DNA of 64,000 nt, from the NCBI RefSeq assembly GCF_019008365.1, contig NZ_JAHHUL010000015.1, positions 1-64,000 on the forward strand, given 5' to 3'. Of this stretch, positions 35,401-44,195 are shown in pieces. The stretch comes from Phosphitispora fastidiosa. GTDB taxonomy: Bacteria; Bacillota; Thermincolia; Thermincolales; UBA2595. Below the pieces are notes generated by a model. That model made no database searches. It worked only from the letters and a program-made list of their open reading frames with translations, and had not been told where the DNA came from. Positions within the stretch are counted from its first letter, which is position 1. Each line of letters opens with the position of its first letter. The position numbers and the translations under genes are program-made.

Positions 35401-35521
35401 GGAAGTGGCAGATGTGTTCCGGAAGGATGAGACTGACGTCCGCCGACCCACGACCCGCGTAAGCGGGAGTGGACTGTCGGCGGAGTTGTAGCCATCCTGA
35501 AGGAATATGTCTGCCACTTCC
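35401..35521 (+). repeat. Structured palindromic repeat, copy C
   Basis: A 121-bp element with perfect 12-bp outer arms (35401-35412 with 35510-35521). It matches copy B through the GTGGCAGAT, TGTTCCGGAAGGATGAG, CTGACGTC, GAGTTGTAGCCATCCTG and AGGAATAT segments, differing mainly at the hairpin tip. It lies between two convergent genes, 10 bp past the L,D-transpeptidase stop, and may double as their terminator there. Confidence 0.85.
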
Positions 35522-35530
35522 TGCATCAAC

Positions 35531-35905
35531 TCAAAATTCGGCAAGTGGCTTTATTATTACCGTTGTTCCTATACGAACCATGTTGAAAAGTTCTTCAACA
35601 TCCTGGTTAAACATCCTGATACAGCCATTGGAGATGGCTTTTCCTATGGATTCAGGCCTGGAAGTGCCGTGGATGCCGTAAGGGCCGTTGGGGATACTCA
35701 GACCCAGCCACCTGCTGCCTAGTATTCCTCCGGGATTAATAATTTTGTTTATGACCTGATAAGTTCCGTGGGGAGTAGGAGTCTGTGGTTTTCCTACTGC
35801 TATGGGATAGATTTTTTCAGTTCGTTGTGAAGTGGCGAGAAAGAGTCTACGGTCAAAGGTATAAATATAGATGCGCTTTTGGGAATAAACGGTATCTCTG
35901 TTCAT
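35531..35905 (-). CDS. L,D-transpeptidase (YkuD domain), minimal
   Basis: A 124-residue YkuD protein. IYIYTFDRRLFLATSQ is the first strand; PHGTYQV, GPYGIHGTSRP (catalytic-site His) and SNGCIRM (catalytic Cys, with Asn where SHGCIRM is usual) complete the motif set. Family members make 3-3 peptidoglycan cross-links. There is no signal peptide or LysM domain, as in short spore-former YkuD proteins. GGAGG precedes the ATG. Confidence 0.9.
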   Translation of the reverse strand: MNRDTVYSQKRIYIYTFDRRLFLATSQRTEKIYPIAVGKPQTPTPHGTYQVINKIINPGGILGSRWLGLSIPNGPYGIHGTSRPESIGKAISNGCIRMFNQDVEELFNMVRIGTTVIIKPLAEF

Positions 35906-36049
35906 GACAACCTCCTTATAATTGCCGGTTGGCAGCCGAAATGTATGCCGGATACGGTTATTAGCATTATATGCATCTGGACGGAAATAGTATAATCACT
36001 GGTAAAAAAGGGCAAAATAGCCTCTGATTGATTAAAAACGGAGGGCTAT

Positions 36050-36901
36050 ATGGGAAACAAGGTTAATGGAACTCTGCTGATTATCGGGGGAGCTGAGGAT
36101 AAGGAAGGGAAATGTGAAATTTTAAGGGAGTTTATCAGGTTGGCCGGCGGTCCTGAGGCAAACTTAGTAATCATTACCACAGCTACCCTGGAACCGGATA
36201 GGGCCGGGAAGAAGTATCAGGGCCTGTTTGAGCAATTGGGAGCGGGCATAGTCCAGGCGCTTGAACTGGATTCCCGGGAAAAAGCCAATAACCGGTGCAT
36301 TGTCGAAAAGATGGCAAAAGCAACGGGTATCTTTTTTACAGGGGGCGACCAACTGCGTATTACTTCGATATTGGGCGGTACAACAGCGAATGAGGCTCTT
36401 CAGAAGGCTTACCGGCGCGGAGCTGTTATCGCAGGCACCAGCGCCGGCGCTTCAGTTATGAGCAATACCATGATTGTTGAGGGCAACAGTGATGAGGCGC
36501 CAAAATTGAATAGTATTAAGCTGGCGCCGGGTTTGGGTCTGCTGGAGGAAGTGGTAATTGACCAGCATTTTGCCCAGAGAGGCAGAATTGGCCGTTTACT
36601 GTCTGCTGTAGCACACAATCCCTATATACTGGGAATGGGCGTAGATGAAGATACTGCCGTAATCATAAGAGCAGATGCCAGGCTGGAAGTAATCGGTTCC
36701 CAGACGGTTACTTTTATGGATGGCCGGGGTGTTTCTTTTACCAATGTTTCTGAACTGTCACCTGGGCAGGCTCTGGCCATAGACCGGGTAGTTTTACATG
36801 TGCTGCCAAAAGGCTATGGCTTTGACATGGCTGCAAGGGTTCCGGTTATCAGTGATATAAGCGGTGAATTGAAGGAAGGAGAAGGAAATGGAGATAATTG
36901 A
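36050..36901 (+). CDS. cphB: Cyanophycinase
   Basis: A 283-residue serine peptidase (S51-like) that cuts cyanophycin into Asp-Arg dipeptides. LLIIGGAEDKEG, FFTGGDQLRI and IAGTSAGASVMS (nucleophile Ser in GTSAGAS, about residue 130) are diagnostic; a His-bearing VIDQHFAQRGRIGRL segment follows. ACGGAGGGCTAT precedes the ATG. Overlaps cphA by 14 bp, so degradation and synthesis of the polymer are co-expressed. Confidence 0.95.
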   Translation: MGNKVNGTLLIIGGAEDKEGKCEILREFIRLAGGPEANLVIITTATLEPDRAGKKYQGLFEQLGAGIVQALELDSREKANNRCIVEKMAKATGIFFTGGDQLRITSILGGTTANEALQKAYRRGAVIAGTSAGASVMSNTMIVEGNSDEAPKLNSIKLAPGLGLLEEVVIDQHFAQRGRIGRLLSAVAHNPYILGMGVDEDTAVIIRADARLEVIGSQTVTFMDGRGVSFTNVSELSPGQALAIDRVVLHVLPKGYGFDMAARVPVISDISGELKEGEGNGDN

Positions 36902-39533
36902 AATCAGAGTAATTGAAGGAGCAAACATTTACTGCTATAGTCCTGTAATCAAGACTAAAATTGACCTGGGAGAGTATCGGAAGTTAACTACCGATACAAA
37001 TCCGGGCTTTGTGGAGAACCTGCAGGCTCATATGCCAACCCTGTCGGAACACTATTGTTCCCGGGGCAAACCGGGCGGTTTTGTGGAAAGGCTGAGGGAA
37101 GGTACATATCTGGGGCATGTAATCGAACATGTTTCCCTGGAACTGCAGCACCTTGCCGGAATGGATGTAGTTTACGGGAAGACTATTTCCGCTGAAACAT
37201 CAGGGATATACTATGTGATTACTGAATTTGAGTCCAAAGAAGGCGGTATCAGGGCAGTACAGGCTGCTGTTAAGGTTGTTGATACACTAATGAAAAATAA
37301 ATTTATTGATTTAGCTGCTGAAGTTGCTGCTATCAGGCAGGTGGCAGACCGGACCAGTTTGGGGCCCAGCACGGCGGCTGTGGCACGGGAGGCCGTAAGA
37401 AGGGGAATACCTGTGATGCGCTTGGGTGAAGGCAGCATTCTTCAGCTTGGATATGGCAAATACCAGCAGAAAGTTGAGGCCACCATCACCGGACAGACTC
37501 GGTGTGTGGGTGTGGATATTGCATGTGATAAGGTGCTGGTTAAACAGCTCTTGGCAGAATCCGGGATACCGGTGCCGTGGGGCGGAGTAGCCCATACTGT
37601 AGCGGAAGCCCTTGAAATCGCCCGACAGATTGATGATGCCGTTGTGGTTAAGCCTTTTGATGGAAATCAGGGGAAGGGGGTTGCCTTAAACCTGACAAAG
37701 CGGGAAGAAATTTCCCGGGCCATGGAGACCGCCCTGCAGATAAGTCCAAGGGCAATTATTGAAAAACATGTTAAAGGAAAGCACTACCGCTTGGTGGTTG
37801 TAGGAGACCGGGTGATAGCGGCCGCGGAACGGATTCCTGCCTTTGTGGTAGGAGACGGACAGAGCACTGTCAGACAGCTGGTTGATATGGTAAACATGGA
37901 CCCACTGCGGGGTGAAAGCCATGAAAAGCCCCTGACCAAAATTAAAATTGACCCCATAGTTATCATGGTGTTGGCCAAAAAGGGGCTGACACCTGAATCA
38001 GTGCCGGGAGAGGGCGAAATAATGTATCTACGGGAAAATGCCAATATCAGCACAGGGGGAATCGCCGCAGATGTAACGGGAAGGGTGCACCCGGATACGA
38101 TACAGATGGTGCTTAGGGCAGTCCGTCTGGTGGGGCTTGATGTAGCCGGGGTTGATCTGGTAACCCGGGAAATTGACCAGCCGCTGGAGCCTGATAATGG
38201 AGCCCTGATAGAAGTGAATGCTGCGCCGGGGATAAGAATGCATCATTATCCGGCCAAGGGTAAGGTCAGGAATGTTGCCGGAGCAATTGTGGAAATGCTG
38301 TTTCCCCAGGGGACCCGGTCCAGGATTCCAATAGTGACTGTAACCGGGACAAATGGGAAGACAACTGTTGCCAGGATGGTTAGTCATATTCTCCGGGGAA
38401 CAGGCCAGGTTGTGGGAACTACCACGTCAGACGGCGTTTATATCAATGGCCGGAAAATCGTAACCGGCGACACTACCGGTCCCCAAAGCGCCAGAGTTAT
38501 CCTCAGGGATCCCTCTGTGGAGGTTGCGGTCCTGGAAACCGCCCGGGGAGGGATTCTCAGAGCCGGGTTGGGCTATGACTATAGCGATATCGGCATTATC
38601 ACCAATATCAGCAATGATCACCTGGGACTGGAGGGGATTGAGACTCTGGAGGATATGGCAATGGTGAAGGCGGTGGTTGCCGAGGCGGTATTTAAGAGAG
38701 GTGCAGCTGTCCTTAATGCAGATGATATCCATGCAGCGGCAATAGCTGACAGAGTACGCTCAGGGATAGTATATTTCAGCGCTGTCGCAGATAATGTCAT
38801 CGTCAGGAGACATCTGGGTGCAGGTGGAACGGCGGTATTTATAAAGAATGGATCAATGGTTAAGGCAACCGGTATAAAAATTGAAAAGATTCTGCCGGTA
38901 AAGCATATTTCCTGCACTTTTGGAGGTATTGTGAAACACAATCTGTTTAACGCTTTAGCTGCCGCTGCCGGCTGTGCCGCCCTGGGGGTTGATACAGAAA
39001 GTATCCGGGAGGGCCTGTTAAGCTTTAAATCTGATGAGACATGCAATCCGGGCAGGTTTAATGTATTTGATACCGGGCTGTATAAGGTTGTAGTGGATTA
39101 TGGTCATAATACCGAAGGGTTTCTGAATACCCTGCAGACCGTAAGAAAGCTGAACCCCAAGCGGGTGATAGGTGTTGTTGGGATGCCCGGAGACCGGAGA
39201 AATGATGATATAATACAAGCGGGAAGCATCATGGCTCAATACTGTGATGAAGTCATTATCAAAGAAGATGAAGACCTGCGCGGCCGCGAGGCCGGGGATG
39301 TAGCCGCACTCTTAAGGCAGGCAGCCCTAAAGGCCGGTATGGAGGCAGATAGAGTTACGGTTTGTCTGCCGGAGACGGCTGCTGTTGAGGATGGAATGGG
39401 CCGAGCCCGTAAAGGAGATATAGTGGTCGTGTTCTACGAAAAGTTTACCCCTGTACAGGAACTGGTTAAAAAGGCATCAGACAAGCTCAATGCTAATATT
39501 AAGGAAGATGATGGAAGAAAGGTTGTCTGTTAA
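36888..39533 (+). CDS. cphA: Cyanophycin synthetase
   Basis: An 881-residue, ATP-dependent enzyme building the Asp-Arg storage polymer without ribosomes. N-terminal domain (about 1-160), ATP-grasp domain (about 215-475; VVKPFDGNQGKGV, EVNAAPGIRMHHYP) adding one amino acid, and a Mur-ligase-like domain (P-loop VTGTNGKTT about 483-491, later DYGHNTEGF and GMPGDRRNDD) adding the other. Size and domain order are standard. Nitrogen and carbon storage, perhaps during sporulation. Confidence 0.96.
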   Translation: MEIIEIRVIEGANIYCYSPVIKTKIDLGEYRKLTTDTNPGFVENLQAHMPTLSEHYCSRGKPGGFVERLREGTYLGHVIEHVSLELQHLAGMDVVYGKTISAETSGIYYVITEFESKEGGIRAVQAAVKVVDTLMKNKFIDLAAEVAAIRQVADRTSLGPSTAAVAREAVRRGIPVMRLGEGSILQLGYGKYQQKVEATITGQTRCVGVDIACDKVLVKQLLAESGIPVPWGGVAHTVAEALEIARQIDDAVVVKPFDGNQGKGVALNLTKREEISRAMETALQISPRAIIEKHVKGKHYRLVVVGDRVIAAAERIPAFVVGDGQSTVRQLVDMVNMDPLRGESHEKPLTKIKIDPIVIMVLAKKGLTPESVPGEGEIMYLRENANISTGGIAADVTGRVHPDTIQMVLRAVRLVGLDVAGVDLVTREIDQPLEPDNGALIEVNAAPGIRMHHYPAKGKVRNVAGAIVEMLFPQGTRSRIPIVTVTGTNGKTTVARMVSHILRGTGQVVGTTTSDGVYINGRKIVTGDTTGPQSARVILRDPSVEVAVLETARGGILRAGLGYDYSDIGIITNISNDHLGLEGIETLEDMAMVKAVVAEAVFKRGAAVLNADDIHAAAIADRVRSGIVYFSAVADNVIVRRHLGAGGTAVFIKNGSMVKATGIKIEKILPVKHISCTFGGIVKHNLFNALAAAAGCAALGVDTESIREGLLSFKSDETCNPGRFNVFDTGLYKVVVDYGHNTEGFLNTLQTVRKLNPKRVIGVVGMPGDRRNDDIIQAGSIMAQYCDEVIIKEDEDLRGREAGDVAALLRQAALKAGMEADRVTVCLPETAAVEDGMGRARKGDIVVVFYEKFTPVQELVKKASDKLNANIKEDDGRKVVC

Positions 39534-39605
39534 TTGAGGGTCTGGGAAGGATTTTTCCCCTTTGGCAGAAAATACATTACCATAACGTAAAAAGGGGGGG
39601 ATTCT

Positions 39606-40481
39606 TTGAGACGAATGGAACTCGATGCAACCGCTAAAATTAACCTGACCCTGGACATCCTCGGGAAACGTCCTGATGGATACCATGAGGTAGAAATGGT
39701 AATGCAGGCAATTGAACTTCATGATGTGGTGGTCCTGGAGGAGACCGGAGAAGGGATTGAGGTTGTTACCAATCATCCCGGACTTCCGGGAGGCCCGTCT
39801 AACATAGCATACAGGGCAGCTTTACTTATAAAAGAGAGTTTTGGAATAAAAAGCGGGGTAAGGATTCAAATCAGCAAGAATATTCCCCTGGCTGCGGGAC
39901 TGGCAGGAGGGTCAACAGATGCGGCAGCGGTACTTAAGGGGTTAAACTCCTTGTGGGAACTGGGCTTAAGTTATGAAGAGCTTTTAGCCCAAGCGGTACT
40001 GATAGGTTCCGATGTATCTTTCTGTATCAGAGGTGGAACCGCTTTAGCCAAAGGACGAGGGGAAGTTATCACTCCTCTGCCGGATGCTCCCGAACTGTGG
40101 CTGGTCTTAGTAAAGCCTCCGCTTGATGTCTCCACAGCCCAAATTTACAGGGGCTTTGACCCTGCGAGGGTTGCCGGCAGGCCTGACACCCGGATGATGG
40201 TTTCCTCAATTGAGAGAGGCGATAAGGCAGGCATAGCAGGAGGTCTGGCTAATGTGCTGGAATCAGTGACTTTATCGGAATATCCGGTTGTCGGGCAGAT
40301 TAAGAAGCGTCTGGAACAGGCAGGGGCGCTGCGGGCCCTGATGTCAGGAAGCGGGCCGACCGTATTTGGCATAACCCATGACTTGAATCAGGCAGAGGAA
40401 ATTGCCGCAGGCCTGAAAAAGGAGATGGAAGGTATGTTTATAGGGGTATCCCGGACATTGCGCGCAGATAGCAGGAATTAG
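39606..40481 (+). CDS. ispE: 4-diphosphocytidyl-2-C-methyl-D-erythritol kinase
   Basis: GHMP kinase of the MEP isoprenoid pathway. 291 residues: AKINLTLDILGKRPDGYHEV (about 10-29), the ATP loop IPLAAGLAGGSTDAAAVL (about 96-113) and SGSGPTVFG (about 251-259). The TTG at 39606 is 5 bases after a GGGGGGG site; an ATG three codons in is the alternative. It resumes the conserved locus after the accessory block. Confidence 0.95.
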   Translation: MRRMELDATAKINLTLDILGKRPDGYHEVEMVMQAIELHDVVVLEETGEGIEVVTNHPGLPGGPSNIAYRAALLIKESFGIKSGVRIQISKNIPLAAGLAGGSTDAAAVLKGLNSLWELGLSYEELLAQAVLIGSDVSFCIRGGTALAKGRGEVITPLPDAPELWLVLVKPPLDVSTAQIYRGFDPARVAGRPDTRMMVSSIERGDKAGIAGGLANVLESVTLSEYPVVGQIKKRLEQAGALRALMSGSGPTVFGITHDLNQAEEIAAGLKKEMEGMFIGVSRTLRADSRN

Positions 40482-40553
40482 GAGAAAACATATCGAATAG
40501 ACTATTAACCGATAATAATAAATTTTACCAGCCGCATGAAAGGGAGAGAAACA

Positions 40554-41258
40554 ATGTCTGAAAGTAGATTAATTCCGGTTACCCTTGATAATTACAAACC
40601 CTTAAGGGAAATAGTATTTGAAACACTGAGGGAAGCCCTCATCAACGGAGTGCTGAAACCCGGGGAAAGACTCATGGAGATTCAGCTTGCTGAAGAAATG
40701 GGAGTCAGCCGGACTCCGGTAAGAGAAGCCATCCGAAAACTGGAACTGGAAGGGTTCGTTGTCATGATACCCCGGAAGGGCGCCTATGTGGCCGGGATTT
40801 CGGTCAAGGACATAGCCGATGTTTTTGAAATCAGGACTGCCCTTGAGGGCCTGGCAGCAGGCCTGGCAGCAGAACGTATTACTGAAGAGGAATTGGAGCA
40901 GCTGGAACGTATTCTGGTCAAGATAGGAGAATGTGTTCAGAGTAACAACCTGGAAAAACTGGTTGAGGTGGATACCGAATTCCATGATACTCTTTTTAAG
41001 GCTAGCCGGAATGAGCGGCTGGTACAAATTGTGAGTAATCTTCGCGAACAGATACAAAGGTTTCGGACCACGTCTCTTTCGACACCGGGGCGGATGAAAT
41101 ATGCCCTTGATGAACACAAAAAAATAGTTGAAGCCGTCTCGGAACGAAATGTAGAATTGGCTCAGGCCTTGGCCAGGGAACATATTGAAAATGCTGAAAA
41201 CAGCATGCTGGAAAAGTTAAATGAAGTAAAAGATCCCGGGCCAGAAGAGCAAATCTAG
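40554..41258 (+). CDS. GntR family regulator, FCD/FadR type
   Basis: A 234-residue transcription factor. Winged helix about 15-80 (FETLREALINGVLKPGERLMEIQLAEEMGVSRTPVREA region), then an all-helical FCD ligand domain (about 90-220) with the metal/ligand Asp and His residues (FEIRTALEGLAA, DTEFHDTLF, EHKKIVEAV). Ligand unknown. It occupies the place of purR in Bacillus but is unrelated. AAAGGGAGAG lies before the ATG at 40554. The next gene starts 17 bp after it. Confidence 0.92.
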   Translation: MSESRLIPVTLDNYKPLREIVFETLREALINGVLKPGERLMEIQLAEEMGVSRTPVREAIRKLELEGFVVMIPRKGAYVAGISVKDIADVFEIRTALEGLAAGLAAERITEEELEQLERILVKIGECVQSNNLEKLVEVDTEFHDTLFKASRNERLVQIVSNLREQIQRFRTTSLSTPGRMKYALDEHKKIVEAVSERNVELAQALAREHIENAENSMLEKLNEVKDPGPEEQI

Positions 41259-41274
41259 TTAAGGAGTTATTCAA

Positions 41275-42030
41275 ATGCTTGATGCTATAGTTGTTGCCGG
41301 CAGTGACAATTCCGGACCTCTGAGGGACTGCAGTAACGAGCCCTACGAGGCTATGATCAGAATAGGGAGCAAGCCTATGGTCAGGTATGTCATTGATGCC
41401 CTTAAGGAATCAGGGATAGTTCGCAGAATCGTGGTTGCGGGTCCAAAACAGTTAGGGGAGTTCTTGACTGATGATTGTGTCAGTGTAGTGCAGACAAAAT
41501 ACGGAATAATCGAAAATGCTGTTAAAGCCATGGAATATGTTGACACATCTGCTCCTGTCCTCATTGCCACCTGCGACATTCCGCTGCTGACGGCACAGGC
41601 AGTGAAGGACTTTGTGGATTTAAGCCTGAAATACGATGCTGACTTTTTCTATCCGATAGTTTCGATGAATGAAGTATACAACCGGTTCCCGGAAATTGAG
41701 CGAACATCGGCGAAGCTCAAAGAGGGCAGGTTTACCGGAGGGAACCTTTTTATTGTAAACCCTGATGCTGTACCAAGAAGCGCCGAAAAGGCCAGGGAGT
41801 TTGTAAATTACCGCAAAAGCCCGGTTAAATTATGTCGTATTCTGGGGTTTAAATTTGTCTTCAAGTTTATATTAAACCTGCTTTCCATTCCCGAGCTCGA
41901 AGCCAAGGTTTCTGAAGTACTTGGCATTAATGTAAAGGCAGTAGTCACAAAATACCCTGAAATTGGCATTGACGTTGATAAACCCAGTGACTATTCAATC
42001 GTATCTCAATACCTCGACCGGCCAGCCTGA
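41275..42030 (+). CDS. NTP transferase domain protein (MobA/GlmU-like nucleotidyltransferase)
   Basis: A 251-residue GT-A fold protein. DAIVVAGSDN at the N-terminus replaces the usual LAAGxGxRM loop; KPMVRYVIDAL, VVAGPKQ and LIATCDIPLL (Asp of the metal site) match the family. The weak signature loop means the nucleotide could differ from that of MobA. Co-transcribed with the GntR gene. Substrate unknown; such genes are found before spoVG-glmU in several Clostridia as far as I recall. Confidence 0.8.
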   Translation: MLDAIVVAGSDNSGPLRDCSNEPYEAMIRIGSKPMVRYVIDALKESGIVRRIVVAGPKQLGEFLTDDCVSVVQTKYGIIENAVKAMEYVDTSAPVLIATCDIPLLTAQAVKDFVDLSLKYDADFFYPIVSMNEVYNRFPEIERTSAKLKEGRFTGGNLFIVNPDAVPRSAEKAREFVNYRKSPVKLCRILGFKFVFKFILNLLSIPELEAKVSEVLGINVKAVVTKYPEIGIDVDKPSDYSIVSQYLDRPA

Positions 42031-42147
42031 GTGCTGGTCTTTTTCGTCGATTCCCTCTTAATTCGCCACATTTTTCCCTAAATTTCAGGCATAACCAGTA
42101 TCCATTCTCAGTAAATTAGAAATTTTCTTAAAATTTTGCACTTGCAG

Positions 42148-42176
42148 GAAGGAATTCTTTGGTAAATGAAGAATAT
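42148..42176 (+). promoter_or_regulatory. SigH promoter of spoVG
   Basis: GAAGGAATT (42148-42156) and GAAGAATAT (42168-42176), with an 11-bp spacer, match the SigH pattern RnAGGAwWW-N11-12-RnnGAATww at every position. Bacillus spoVG is the classical SigH-dependent gene. The start codon is 50 bp downstream. Confidence 0.8.
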
Positions 42177-42225
42177 CGAAATTTAACGAATGATTTTGAT
42201 TGGGCTGAAAAGGGGGTTGCAAAAA

Positions 42226-42489
42226 ATGAATGTCACTGATGTGCGGGTAAGAAAAATTAACCAGGACGGCAAGATGAAGGCTATTGTATCTGTGACTCTG
42301 GATGATTCCTTTGTTATCCATGATGTGAAGGTTGTTGAAGGCCAGAACGGTCTGTTTGTAGCGATGCCGAGCCGGAAAACTCCTGACGGGGAGTTCCGGG
42401 ACATAGCTCATCCGATTACGTCAACTGCCCGAGAAGTGATACAGTCTGCTGTGCTTGAAGCTTACCAAAATGCTTTAGCTACAGCTTAA
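42226..42489 (+). CDS. spoVG: SpoVG, RNA/DNA-binding regulator
   Basis: An 87-residue protein: [30 protein letters not shown] and [21 protein letters not shown] are the family's hallmark stretches. SpoVG binds RNA and DNA and affects sporulation, division and metabolism. The ATG at 42226 follows AAGGGGG by 9 bases; an upstream in-frame ATG would lie between the promoter and this site. Followed by a terminator, so monocistronic. Confidence 0.97.
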   Translation: MNVTDVRVRKINQDGKMKAIVSVTLDDSFVIHDVKVVEGQNGLFVAMPSRKTPDGEFRDIAHPITSTAREVIQSAVLEAYQNALATA

Positions 42490-42502
42490 TGGTTAAAATG
42501 TG

Positions 42503-42531
42503 AACAGGAGTGCAGATTCCTGTTTTTTTTT
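42503..42531 (+). terminator. spoVG terminator
   Basis: AACAGGA (42503-42509) pairs with TCCTGTT (42518-42524), followed by a run of T. Confidence 0.88.
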
Positions 42532-42545
42532 GTACTTCAACAACT

Positions 42546-42571
42546 AACTTTTCCACAATTGTGGAAAAGTT
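42546..42571. repeat. 26-bp perfect palindrome with two DnaA-box-like halves
   Basis: A perfect inverted repeat centred on AATT. Each arm contains TTTTCCACA, one base from the DnaA box TTATCCACA, so two DnaA-like sites face each other. It lies between two terminators in the spoVG-glmU gap. It could be an operator or DnaA-binding site, or simply a hairpin; there is no T-run. Confidence 0.6.
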
Positions 42572-42586
42572 TAAGGAATGAAGTAT

Positions 42587-42628
42587 AAAAAGGCGCGCAC
42601 ATCGGGAACTGAAAGATGCGCGCCTTTT
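42587..42628 (+). terminator. Strong hairpin before glmU
   Basis: AAAAAGGCGCGC pairs with GCGCGCCTTTTT across a loop containing CACATCGGGAACTGAAAG. Looks like a second terminator. Its loop resembles the sequence at 17321-17338. Confidence 0.75.
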
Positions 42629-42763
42629 TAATCTCTGATTGCAAAGTTGAAGTTTTCTGTGGACCGCAGGAAAACCCGTATTTACGTGGAATATTAATTT
42701 TATGCTAAAATGTCAGAATTATGGTAATTATAATAACTAATCAAAAGGGAGGAGAGCTCTTTC

Positions 42764-44134
42764 GTGAATGTAGTGGCAATTATTTTGGCAGCCGGAAAGG
42801 GAACGCGGATGAAGTCCCGAATGCCTAAAGTGCTGCATGGCATATGCGGCAAACCGATGCTGGAACATGTAATTGGCGCCGCTGTAGGAGCCGGTATCAG
42901 CAGGAATATTGTGGTCATCGGGCACGGCGCAGATACGGTCCGGGAATCCGTCAAGCTTGATGTTGACTGGGTTGAACAGACTGAGCAGTTGGGCACCGGT
43001 CATGCCGTAATGCAGGCAGAACGGCTGTTAAGTGATTTTACCGGCAGTATCCTGGTGTTGTGCGGGGATACCCCGTTAATCTCATCTGATACGCTGCAGC
43101 GGCTTTTGCAGAAACATAAGGAATCGGGGAATTCCGTTAGTGTATTGACCGCTGATGTTGGGGATCCATCGGGCTATGGGAGGATTATTAGAGGCGATGA
43201 TGGCGCTGTAACCGGGATTGTGGAACACCGGGATGCTTCAGAAGACCAGTTAAAGATAAATGAAATAAATACGGGAATTTACTGTTTTGCAGCTAAAGAG
43301 TTATTTACAGCTTTGCAAACTATTTCTCCGGCCAATGCCCAGGGCGAGTATTATCTTACTGATGTAATAGCAGTGATAGCTTCTAATGGTGGGCGGACGG
43401 GAGCTGTTAAAGTGGAGGACGCTCTGGAAACCATGGGGATTAATGACAGGGTCCAGCTTGCTGCCGCCGAGACCCTGATGCGCAGGAAGATACTGACCGC
43501 ACATATGACTGCGGGAGTGACAATCATTGACCCCGACAACACTTACATAGGCAGTGAGGTTATTATTGGCTGTGATTCCGTTGTATATCCTGGCACGGTC
43601 ATGGAGGGGAAGTGTTGTTTTGGAGAAAATTGTATCCTGGGGCCATACTCAAGATTAACTGATGTGAAGGCAGGAAATGCATTAACCGTGCAGAATTCTG
43701 TTATTAGTGATGCCACGACCGGCAATGGCGTAACTATCGGACCATTTTCCTATATCAGGCCCGGAACTGTACTGGGGGATAATGTAAAGGTAGGCGATTT
43801 TGTAGAAATTAAGAATTCGGTGGTGGAGAATGGCAGCAAAGTCCCGCATTTGAGTTATGTAGGTGATGCTCATATTGGAGAGCGGGTTAATATTGGCGCC
43901 GGGACCATTACCTGCAATTATGACGGAACAGAGAAATGGCAGACCAGAATTGGAAACAATGCCTTTATTGGCAGTAATACCAATTTGGTAGCGCCTGTAA
44001 CAGTAGGGGAGAACGCTATTATAGGCGCTGGTTCAACGGTGACCAAAAATGTTCCCGGTGGGGCTCTCTGTATCGAAAGAGCAAAACAAAAAGTTTATCC
44101 TGACTGGACTACTAGAAAAAACAAGAAAAAGTGA
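42764..44134 (+). CDS. glmU: Bifunctional UDP-GlcNAc pyrophosphorylase / GlcN-1-P acetyltransferase
   Basis: Makes UDP-GlcNAc for peptidoglycan. 456 residues: pyrophosphorylase domain with [19 protein letters not shown] (residues 6-24) and LCGDTPLI, then a left-handed beta-helix acetyltransferase from about residue 250 with hexapeptide repeats ([23 protein letters not shown]). Starts at GTG with AGGGAGGAG upstream. Next to prs as in Bacillus. Confidence 0.97.
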   Translation: MNVVAIILAAGKGTRMKSRMPKVLHGICGKPMLEHVIGAAVGAGISRNIVVIGHGADTVRESVKLDVDWVEQTEQLGTGHAVMQAERLLSDFTGSILVLCGDTPLISSDTLQRLLQKHKESGNSVSVLTADVGDPSGYGRIIRGDDGAVTGIVEHRDASEDQLKINEINTGIYCFAAKELFTALQTISPANAQGEYYLTDVIAVIASNGGRTGAVKVEDALETMGINDRVQLAAAETLMRRKILTAHMTAGVTIIDPDNTYIGSEVIIGCDSVVYPGTVMEGKCCFGENCILGPYSRLTDVKAGNALTVQNSVISDATTGNGVTIGPFSYIRPGTVLGDNVKVGDFVEIKNSVVENGSKVPHLSYVGDAHIGERVNIGAGTITCNYDGTEKWQTRIGNNAFIGSNTNLVAPVTVGENAIIGAGSTVTKNVPGGALCIERAKQKVYPDWTTRKNKKK

Positions 44135-44140
44135 TATAAT
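44131..44140 (+). promoter_or_regulatory. Possible extended -10 promoter of prs
   Basis: GTGATATAAT provides TGn-TATAAT overlapping the glmU 3' end; only a poor -35 (TAGAAA, 16 bp upstream) is present. prs could be read from glmU and from here. Confidence 0.4.
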
Positions 44141-44195
44141 AGATAATTGGGTTAAAATATCTATATTAATTTGCTGGGGGGGTTTTTGCAAGCCA

